Of a DNA stretch of 39,440 bases, positions 32,675-39,440 are shown one piece after another. Where the stretch lies: NCBI GenBank assembly GCA_000722615.1, contig JOKI01000034.1, forward strand, positions 1 through 39,440, read 5' to 3'. The stretch's first letter is position 1; every line of letters begins with the position of its first letter. Below the pieces are notes generated by a model that was not told the DNA's origin, ran no database searches, and saw nothing but the letters and a program-made list of their open reading frames with translations. Position numbers and translations under genes: made by a program. This DNA is from Pseudorhizobium pelagicum. Lineage in GTDB: Bacteria > Pseudomonadota > Alphaproteobacteria > Rhizobiales > Rhizobiaceae.

Positions 32675-32968
32675 CTAGCTCGTTGGCAAGGTGTCTGGCC
32701 ATTCCTGCGCGCCATGAAGGACGCGAAGAATACGGACCGCTGTTTCGGTCATTGCATAGGCCGCGACGTACGGCGTGCCGTTAATGACCAGTTCGCGGGT
32801 CCCGGCAATTCTGCCAACACGACCGCTCGCGGGGAAATCTATCAACCGGCGAACCGCAGCAACGATCCGCTCGTCGACCAGAATGGCTGCTGACGGATTT
32901 TCTGATTCTATGTACGTAAAGATGGCGTCGCGATCGGATAACGCGAACGAAGACCAGGTAAGCTTCAC
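32675..32968 (-). CDS. RelE/ParE-family toxin
   Basis: The 97-residue protein matches the ParE/RelE superfamily: LTWSSFALSDRDAIFTYIES (first helices), the mid-region RIVAAVRRLIDFPASGRVGR, and the beta-sheet part RELVINGTPYVAAYAMTETA, then VRILRVLHGAQEWP, the usual end of ParE-type toxins. ParE inhibits DNA gyrase and RelE cuts ribosome-bound mRNA; the family signature here (GR(V/I)GR...TRELVI...YVAAY...VRILRVLHGAQ) is closer to the ParE/RelE type II group common in rhizobia. Its ATG overlaps the antitoxin stop by four bases (ATGA), the standard toxin-antitoxin arrangement. Confidence 0.92.
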   Translation of the reverse strand: MKLTWSSFALSDRDAIFTYIESENPSAAILVDERIVAAVRRLIDFPASGRVGRIAGTRELVINGTPYVAAYAMTETAVRILRVLHGAQEWPDTLPTS

Positions 32969-33273
32969 GATTTTCGCTCACCCGCGTTGAGACGGGCTGC
33001 CGCTCGGCGTTCAGCGAAATGCACCTCAACTTCATCGTCCGAGACGTCCGGTCGAGTATCGTTCAGCGCTTCAAGTACCTTGATGCGAAACCAAGCGTCA
33101 TGGGCCTCGCTGCCTGAAAGAAGCTCCAGCGGCAGCGCACCCTCATTGGCCGTCCGGGTAAGTAAGATACGAACCGCGTCCGATACGGTTAGTCCCATAT
33201 TTCCAAGCACTACGGACGCACGATCCCGAACCTCAGCATCAATACGAGTTTGTACCAGTGCATTTGCAGCCAT
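32965..33273 (-). CDS. RelB/DinJ-family antitoxin
   Basis: The 102-residue protein begins MAANALVQTRIDAEVRDRAS, the ribbon-helix-helix start of RelB/DinJ antitoxins, followed by VLGNMGLTVSDAVRILLTRT. The charged C-terminal half (VSDDEVEVHFAERRAAARLN) is the part expected to wrap the toxin. A GGAG site precedes ATG 33273; an upstream in-frame extension to 33318 is not needed. The antitoxin gene comes first and overlaps the toxin gene. It binds its own promoter as a dimer and, with the toxin, probably represses it. The promoter would lie in the AT-rich stretch 33274-33330. Confidence 0.92.
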   Translation of the reverse strand: MAANALVQTRIDAEVRDRASVVLGNMGLTVSDAVRILLTRTANEGALPLELLSGSEAHDAWFRIKVLEALNDTRPDVSDDEVEVHFAERRAAARLNAGERKS

Positions 33274-33443
33274 ATCGATCTCCACTTTGGCTGGAATGAT
33301 AATGCAAATGAATGACAAATACCATAGCCTCTCGAGCTGCCTTCACCTGTTCTCGTCTCCATGAATTGCTCTTGCACACTTGAGCAAATGCTCGCAGCTG
33401 CCCCAAAACCATTTGTTATATGTTCGCTCCTATTCCGCCCGCC

Positions 33444-33461
33444 CTCGGCACTGGTGCCGAG
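33444..33461. promoter_or_regulatory. Perfect 18-bp palindrome upstream of the recombinase gene
   Basis: CTCGGCAC and GTGCCGAG flank a 2-base centre, giving a perfect palindrome followed by AAAAATGG. It lies 16 bases before the ATG at 33478 and just after an AT-rich TTATATG stretch. It could be an operator for the recombinase gene or the antitoxin complex. The centre is too small for a stable terminator loop. Confidence 0.4.
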
Positions 33462-33477
33462 AAAAATGGAATAGAGC

Positions 33478-34369
33478 ATGGTAAAACACGATCTTTCATC
33501 TCATCGCTTTCAACGGAAAATCTTCGATTTCTGCCAAGTGCGCATTGCGCACAATCGCCTCAAAGCGAGTGCTGGAAAGCATTCGGCCCCATCTCATAGG
33601 TCTTGTCGTCCACCGTCGGCCACCACTGATCGGGAGTGGCCGTATGGACTGGACAGCCATTGGCCAGGCATGCGGGATTGAAGGCGAATTGACGGCAGAG
33701 TTGAAGAAGGCGCTTCGTCCGGGTCTGGACGCGATTATCCGCTGGCTTGTAGAGCCACCTGCCGCCGAGGACATACGGTCCACAAAACCACATGCGAAAT
33801 CGACCAATATCGCTCCGCGCAAGTCCGACACAGCCACGCGCTCCAGGCCGCGACGGATCCTCTCCGACAAGACCCCGGATCCATCTTCGTCAGTGCCCAG
33901 AGGGCCACAACCGAAACCAATCAGTCCTTTTCCTGAGCCATTGTTCGATGCGACCGATGATCCAGCCAGCTTTCACGATGCGCTCGTTTATCAAATGCGC
34001 CGGTTCGGCGAGAGCTACTGGCAGCTTTACCGCGCCGTCGTTCGCCTGGGCGAGACTTTCGATGACAAGACTCTGCTGTCATGGGTTCAGGGCGAGCGCG
34101 TGCCGCGATCTCTTACCAGCTTCGAGATCCTGTCCCGCATCGAGCGGCGTTACCGACTGGGACAGTGGTATTTCAAAGCGAAACTGCCGCACCAATCCCG
34201 CTCCCTCTACGGCCATGATTTGGGTGACATCAGCGCTGCTGAGCGGCGACGACTTGCATGGCATCTTCCGGACGATTTCAGCAGTTTGCCGTTCGCCAAG
34301 CGGGAGGAAATCATCGAATGGGTGCGCAGTGTCATCATCTCGGGCTCGACTGATTATCGCCGCGACTAG
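33478..34369 (+). pseudogene. Tyrosine-recombinase-like protein, N-terminal part (frameshift and amber)
   Basis: From ATG 33478 the frame reads MVKHDLSSHRFQRKIFDFCQ and VRIAHNRLKA, then must shift near 33565-33575 to continue as VLESIRPHLIGLVVHRRPPL and MDWTAIGQACGIEGELTAEL. The continuation is open to TAG at 34367-34369. Read alone, the main frame runs from TTG 33545 (274 codons). The N-terminal half has a proline/serine-rich linker (residues about 75-125), followed by DALVYQMRRFGESYWQLYRA and TLLSWVQGERVPRSLTSFEI, a DNA-binding-like helical region. The same frame continues past the TAG without another stop into the recombinase domain, so this and the next entry were one gene of about 760 codons. 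The TAG probably replaced CAG. Confidence 0.7.
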
Positions 34370-34444
34370 GCGGCGGCCACCAAACAGCGTTATGCAATTC
34401 GGTTTCCAGGCATAACCTATGGCGGAGGAGCTCTATCACCCCGA

Positions 34445-35827
34445 TTGCAAAGCATCCCAGACAGCACGAGCTACAATACGGAAATCTTTGAAGATCCTGA
34501 TCTCCTGTCAGGCGTCGTTGACGCGCCGCCGCGGCTGGCTCTGGAGATGGCCGATTTGATCCGCTTCAAGGCATCGACGCTGACGGCGATCGGATTTCAA
34601 CGCAACGGGGTGTGGGGCAAGGAAACGGCATCGCAGAAGGTCGAGCATCTCGGGCTGATGTTCGGGGCGCTCGCCGCCTCGCCCGCCGGCATTGTCAAAG
34701 GGCGCGGCGTGCCACTCGGCCAATTGACCTTTGGCCTGCTGATCTTCCCCGGGGTCTGGGATTGGTACCTGCAATGGCGCGAGCAGCGGCGTGGCTTCTA
34801 TACCAAGTGGGAAGAAGACATGTTGATGGTGGCAATGGCACTGACCCGTGCCGAGGTCGGCTGGATACGCCAGCATCCGGAATTGTTGACGAAGGGTCAG
34901 CCAATCGAGGGGCTGATCGCGCCCGAGGAGATAGAGTTTGCGGCACGCGACTGGCACGGCGCATGCGATGCATTCCACCGACATGCCGCCAATCGCTCGA
35001 GGGAAATCCAGCGGGTCATGCGTGTGCATCGCGACCCGTTCGAGCCGATCATGGTGGTGCTTGAAGCAGACAGCCCACTGTCGGAATATCGTAAGATCAC
35101 AGACGAGATCCTGGAGCGCATGCCGGACGAAAACCGCTATCCCCGGCCGGCCGCAGAGGCCGTCCGATCGTTCCTGTTGCTCCGCCTCGGCCTGCATCTG
35201 GGACTTCGGCAAAAGAACCTTCGACAGCTTCGCTTGTGCCCACGCGGGCATTTTCCGACATCAGAGCGACGACTGGAAGACATGAAATGCGGTGAGCTAC
35301 GCTGGAGCGATCGAGAGAACGGATGGGAGGTCCTCATTCCGTCGGTCGCCTTCAAGAACTCAGGCTCATCCTTCTTCGGACAAAAGCCGTTCCGGCTGAT
35401 CCTGCCGGATCTGCTCGACCTCTACAAATTCCTCGAGGCGTATATCGACAAGCACCGCGGCGTACTGCTGGGCAGCGCCAAGGATCCTGGCACCCTGTTC
35501 GTAAAAACAGTGAAGACGACAAGCATCGATGCGGCGTACGACTCGACGAAATTCTACGAGGCTTGGCGAAGCGTGATCCAACGTTATGGGATTTACAACC
35601 CCTATACAGGCCGCGGCGCCATCAAGGGGTTGCTGCCGCACGGACCGCATAATCTTCGCGATATTCTGGCAACGCATATCCTCAAGCAGACCGGGTCATA
35701 CGAGCAGGCCAGTTATGCCATCCAGGACACACCGGATGTCGTTCAGCAACACTACGGTCGCTTCCTGCCGCAGGACAAAGCGGCGCTTGCGGCGAAAATC
35801 CTCAATCAGGTTTGGGAGGCCGCATAG
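34445..35827 (+). pseudogene. Tyrosine recombinase/integrase-like, C-terminal part
   Basis: The frame is open from just after TAG 34369 (AAATKQRYAIRFPGITYGGG) to the stop at 35827; the first usable start after the amber is TTG 34445 (460 codons). The catalytic core of tyrosine recombinases is visible: LGLHLGLRQKNLRQLRL (box I Arg), a lysine region around SVAFKNSGSSFF, PHGPHNLRDILATHILKQ (the HxxR box), and VVQQHYGRFLPQ with the nucleophile Tyr. The domain before it, about 200 residues, is not a standard arm-binding or core-binding domain I recognise. If the amber is real, only a truncated or suppressed product can form. Similar long proteins occur in rhizobial accessory regions. Confidence 0.75.
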
Positions 35828-36078
35828 CCACTCGGATGAATGGGTGATCCACATCGCCCATGCAGATGCAAATCAAGCCCCGCATCTGCATGGGCCCTGC
35901 CGGTCGTCTCCGCCTTGAAGGGATGTGAACCGTCGACCTGCTATTTCCAGATGACGAGAGCGGACTAAGGCTTGGATTGGATGGCGCAATTGAACTTGGC
36001 GGAAGCTCAGCCCTAGTGCCACCGTGGCCCGCCGAAATCTGTTCCGAGCATGCTGGCGCCCTGCTAGCAGACCAAAAC

Positions 36079-36192
36079 GAAAAAGCCTGTCGCGGGAGGA
36101 GGTGCGGCAGGCTTTTTTTAAAAATAACCGAACAGCAACTGGGAGGAGGAATGTTGCTGTTCCCGCAAACGCCCTTGGGAGGAGGAGAGGAT
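36079..36192 (-). ncRNA. Alpha-r14-family small RNA (NfeR1-like)
   Basis: On the minus strand three exact CCTCCTCCC anti-Shine-Dalgarno motifs occur at 36177-36185, 36141-36149 and 36094-36102. The first is single-stranded near the 5' end. The second lies in the loop of a perfect 10-bp hairpin (GAACAGCAAC at 36153-36162 pairing with 36130-36139, 13-base loop). The third lies in the loop of the terminator hairpin. Three such motifs, the last two in hairpin loops, plus a Rho-independent terminator at the 3' end, define the alphaproteobacterial alpha-r14 family, in which the motifs pair with ribosome-binding sites of mRNAs. The 5' end is approximate; a TAGATA-like -10 lies at 36200-36205. Confidence 0.85.
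36080..36119 (-). terminator. Rho-independent terminator of the sRNA (bidirectional)
   Basis: The stem is 36085-36093 paired with 36104-36112 (GCCTGTCGC / GCGGCAGGC), with a 10-base loop. Seven T follow on the plus strand (36113-36119), and four A on the left (36081-36084) give a T-run on the minus strand. It ends the sRNA and can also end transcription from the recombinase gene on the plus strand. Confidence 0.85.
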
Positions 36193-36367
36193 GTCTGCAT
36201 ATCTACCGACGCGGAAGGAAGTGCATCGCTTCGATAGCCACATCATACGGGTTCTCGCCGCCCATTAAACAGACTTTGCTGCAGCGCAGTTATGCCGAGA
36301 GAGCATATCAATCCCGGCGAGCCAAGTCAGTCATTCAGAGTCGAACGCGCTCCTTGTCCAACTCCAT

Positions 36368-36392
36368 GGAACAAAACGACAATCTGGTGCTT
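36368..36392 (+). promoter_or_regulatory. EcfG/RpoE2-type promoter of ligD
   Basis: GGAAC at 36368-36372 is followed by 16 bases and GCTT, then a T-run (36389-36395). The predicted start is near 36399, about 60 bases before the ligD ATG. Rhizobial ligD and ku genes are reported to be under the general stress sigma factor, which agrees with this site. Confidence 0.55.
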
Positions 36393-36459
36393 TTTGCCTC
36401 CTGAGTCGCGTGCTGTGTCAACCGGACGTGACAGGAGGCGGATTTGTACCGGGGACTGC

Positions 36460-39122
36460 ATGGCCAGCGACAAGCTCTCGACCTACAAGCAGAAGCGCGA
36501 TTTTCAGAAGACGCAGGAGCCGAGCGGCGCAGCGAAGCTGAAAGCATCGAACCGCCGCCGCTTCGTCATCCAGAAACACGATGCAACCCGGCTTCATTAT
36601 GACTTGCGGCTTGAGCTCGACGGTGTCTTCAAGTCGTGGGCGGTGACGAAGGGGCCTTCGCTCGATCCCCACGACAAGCGTCTGGCGGTCGAGGTTGAGG
36701 ACCATCCCCTACACTACGGCGACTTCGAAGGCACGATCCCTAAGGGCCAATATGGCGGCGGCACGGTCATGCTCTGGGACCGTGGCTATTGGGAGCCTGA
36801 AGGCAACAAGACGCCTGAGCAGGCGCTGGCCAAGGGTGACTTCAAGTTCACACTGGAAGGCGAGCGGCTGCATGGCAGTTTCGTGCTGGTGCGGATGCGC
36901 AACGATCGCGACGGCGGCAAGCGGACCAATTGGTTGCTGATCAAGCATCACGACAATTTCTCGGTCGAGGAAGACGGCGCGGCCGTCCTAGAGGAGAACG
37001 CAACCTCCGTCGCCTCCGGCCGAACCATGGAAGCGATAGCCACGGGCAAGGGCAGGAAGCCAAAACCGTTCATGGTCCAGAGCGGCGACGTTCAGGCCGA
37101 TGCGGTCTGGGACAGCAACCACGGCCTTGCTGCTGAAGAACGTAAAGCCGACACCAAAACTAAAAGGAAATCTGGCTCAGCCAAAGCTGCCAAACCAGCG
37201 AAGTCTGCGATGCCCGACTTCATCGCGCCGCAGCTTTGCGAAACGCTGGAACGGCCGCCCTCGGCCAAGGGATGGATCCACGAGATCAAGTTCGACGGCT
37301 ACCGCATCCAGTCACGCATCGAAAACGGCCAGGTGACGCTGAAAACCCGTAAGGGCCTGGACTGGACGGCGAAATACCCGGCGATCGCGACGTCGGCCGC
37401 TAGTTTGCCTGATGTCATCATCGACGGGGAGATCTGCGCGCTCGATGAAAACGGTGCCCCGGACTTCGCCGCACTTCAGGCGGCACTCTCCGAAGGAAAT
37501 ACCGACGCCTTAGTCTTCTTTGCCTTTGACCTGCTGTTCGAGGGTGATGAGGACCTGCGGCAACTGCCGCTCATTGAGCGGAAGGAACGGCTGCAGAAGC
37601 TGCTGGATGACGCCGGCGAGGATCCACGCCTGCGGTTCGTCGAGCATTTCGAGACTGGCGGAGATGCCGTCCTGAGGTCGGCGTGCAAGCTCTCGCTGGA
37701 AGGCATCGTCTCCAAGCAGGCGAACGCCCCCTACCAATCGGGCCGCAGCGAGACCTGGGCGAAGTCCAAATGTCGCGCTGGCCATGAAGTCGTCATCGGT
37801 GCCTATGCCACGACCAACGGCAAGTTCCGCTCATTGTTGGTCGGCGTCTTCAGGGGTGAGCACTTCGTCTATGTCGGCCGGGTCGGAACCGGCTACGGGG
37901 CAAAGACAGTCGATACGATCTTGCCGAGGCTCCAGGAACTGGAAACCTCAAAGTCGCCTTTTACGGGCATCGGCGCGCCGAAGAAGGATCCCGACGTGGT
38001 CTGGGTCAAACCAGAACTGGTGGCCGAGATCCAGTTCGCCGGCTGGACAGCCGATGGCCTCGTCCGCCAGGCTGCCTTCAAGGGCTTGCGCGAAGACAAG
38101 CCTGCAGCCGAAGTCGAGGCGGAAAAGCCGGCATTGCCGGCAAAGACCGACACCCCGACGCCGGCCGCGACAAAGCCACCCAAACCGTCGCGCGGCAAGA
38201 ACGCCAAGGCCGAGGTCATGGGCGTGATGATCTCCAGCCCGGACAAGCCCCTGTGGCCGGATGCCAACGACGGAGAGCCGGTGACCAAGGAAGATCTCGC
38301 TCGCTATCATGAAGCCGTCGGTCCATGGTTGATCGATCACATCAAGGGGCGGCCGTGCTCGATCATCCGAACGCCGGATGGCATTGGCGGCGAGCAGTTC
38401 TTCCAGCGTCATGCGATGCCGGGGACATCGAACCTGCTCGAACTGGTCGAAGTGTTCGGCGACAAGAAACCTTACCTTCAGGTCGATCGGGTGGAGGGCC
38501 TGGCCGCGATCGCCCAGATCGGCGGCGTCGAGCTGCATCCGTGGAATTGCGAACCGGGCCAGCCGGAAGTGCCCGGTCGCCTCGTCTTCGACCTTGATCC
38601 CGGTCCGGACGTTCCCTTCTCAGCCGTGGTCGAAGCCGCTCGGGAAATGCGCGACCGGCTGGAGGAACTTGGCCTCATCAGCTTCTGCAAGACCACTGGT
38701 GGCAAGGGCCTGCACGTCGTCACGCCGCTTGCCGTGGCGAAGGGGAAAAAGCTGACCTGGCCGGAGGCAAAGGAGTTCGCATACGATGTCTGCCTGCAGA
38801 TGGCCCGCGAGAACCCTGAGCTTTATCTGATCAAGATGGCCAAGAACCAGCGCAACGGCCGGATCTTCTTCGACTACCTCCGCAACGATCGGATGGCGAC
38901 CGCCGTCGCGCCGCTATCGCCCCGCGCGCGACGGGCGCCACGGTATCGATGCCGCTCACCTGGAGCCAGGTGAAGACGGATCTCGATCCAAAACGCTTCA
39001 CCATCCGCACCGTGCCGAACCTGCTGGCTAAAACAAGCGCCTGGCAGGACTACTGCGACGGACAGCGCTCGCTGGAGCAGGCCATCAAGCGCCTGGCGAA
39101 GTCGATGAAACAGGCCGCATAA
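36460..39122 (+). pseudogene. ligD: LigD-type multifunctional DNA ligase D, frameshifted near the end
   Basis: The start is ATG 36460 ([13 protein letters not shown]) with a GGGGA site. Domains run in the order phosphoesterase, ligase, polymerase, as in pseudomonads and rhizobia. The 3'-phosphoesterase (residues about 1-190) has His40, His46, Asp48 and His82. The ATP-dependent ligase (about 245-540) has the nucleotidyl-lysine Lys277 in HEIKFDGYR. The primase-polymerase (from about 585) has Asp711 and Asp713 in FDLDPGPD. Near 38930-38936 one C appears to be missing: the frame goes to RRAPRYRC and stops, while the correct end ([12 protein letters not shown], then RFTIRTVPNLL) continues in the next frame to TAA 39120-39122. 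The locus is 887 codons plus two bases. Loss of the last 65 residues would probably impair the polymerase domain. It functions with Ku in non-homologous end joining; no ku gene is seen nearby. Confidence 0.9.
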
Positions 39123-39153
39123 GAGCGCCGGTACCTATGAACCGTCGCGCCGA

Positions 39154-39357
39154 TCAAGTTATCTGAAGGCAGCCTGAATCTCGTAGATGGATACCGGTTC
39201 CGGTGTTCCGGGAATACAGGATGGTTCGTTTGTCGTCTGCAGAGAGCGCAGTCGCTTTCACCACATCGATCGGCCGCTCAACCTGCATACCCTGAATGAG
39301 GACTACTGGTCCCACCGCAGCCGCACTTCTTGCGGCCTGCCGCAAAGTCTCGTGCAT
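39154..39357 (-). pseudogene. Small conserved protein with internal deletion and frameshift
   Basis: ATG 39357 has an AAGGAGG site six bases upstream. The product starts MHETLRQAARSAAAVGPVVL and includes VERPIDVVKATALSADDKRT, a pattern I associate with a rhizobial family of about 90-residue proteins. Those continue with a WASDFYAV-type stretch and end PGTPEPVSIxEIQAAL. Here the middle is missing, and the end appears in another frame as PGTPEPVSIYEIQAAFR before TAA. So about 20 codons were deleted and the frame shifted; the current frame ends at 39154 with RNTGTGIHLRDSGCLQIT. Function unknown. Confidence 0.6.
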
Positions 39358-39440
39358 GTCGGCCTCCTTAACGAACGTGCGGATCTTTGTCATCCGGACG
39401 ATGGACCGGACGCGCCTTCATCGCTGGCGGCAGGGCCATC

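Noticed and set aside
1..39440. CRISPR arrays, rRNA genes, intact tRNA genes, replication genes
   Set aside because: None seen: no regularly spaced direct repeats, no rRNA-like stretches, and the T-arm-like motifs do not fold into full cloverleafs.

Overview
The window looks like accessory DNA, probably from a megaplasmid or chromid, of a Rhizobiaceae alphaproteobacterium (Sinorhizobium/Ensifer/Rhizobium type). Four things suggest this: the GC-rich codon use; the gene families present (BA14K-like, MocR, LigD with the order phosphoesterase-ligase-polymerase, TctABC); repeated GGAAC-N16/17-nnTT promoters of the general-stress sigma factor EcfG/RpoE2; and an alpha-r14-type small RNA with three CCTCCTCCC anti-Shine-Dalgarno motifs. 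No rRNA, intact tRNA, CRISPR array or replication origin was seen. The replicon assignment is inference.

Layout. 1-2.1 kb: a Tat-signal HIRAN-like protein and a pair of small basic stress-type proteins behind an EcfG promoter. 2.5-15.3 kb: a patchwork of regulator/enzyme pairs, mostly divergent. These are HxlR/SDR (twice, as a duplicated cassette whose second SDR is frameshifted), AraC/DUF2000, AraC/SDR, TetR with RidA, and MocR/PNPOx-like, with two GNAT acetyltransferases, a frameshifted cupin and a DUF308-like membrane protein between them. 15.4-19.7 kb: a decayed stress region. Fragments of a BA14K-like protein, a thioredoxin-reductase-like flavoprotein, an HWE/HisKA_2 histidine kinase and a type II NADH dehydrogenase lie among intact small stress genes (DUF883-like, YciF/DUF892 ferritin-like, a tail-anchored protein), each of which has its own EcfG-type promoter. 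19.7-21.2 kb: an HSL-type esterase and a truncated IS256 transposase.

21.2-28.0 kb: the most coherent unit. A FadR-type GntR regulator with twin TTGTnnnACnA operators precedes a complete tripartite tricarboxylate transporter (substrate-binding protein, small and large membrane subunits), a dihydroxyacetophenone-dioxygenase-like cupin, an SDR, a zinc alcohol dehydrogenase and an RraA/HMG-aldolase-like protein. It reads as an uptake-and-degradation operon for an unidentified carboxylate ending in a pyruvate-releasing aldolase step. 28.2-32.4 kb: two divergently oriented cyclic-di-GMP enzymes, a CHASE4-like GGDEF-EAL protein and a membrane GGDEF protein. 32.7-36 kb: a ParE/RelB-type toxin-antitoxin module and a long tyrosine-recombinase-like gene broken by a frameshift and an in-frame amber codon. 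36-39.4 kb: the alpha-r14-like sRNA on the minus strand, then ligD behind an EcfG promoter but frameshifted near its C-terminus, and an internally deleted small gene.

Many genes carry single-base lesions. This fits either ongoing decay of an accessory region or assembly errors, and read-level checking would separate the two. All family calls come from reading translations by eye; no database search was possible.
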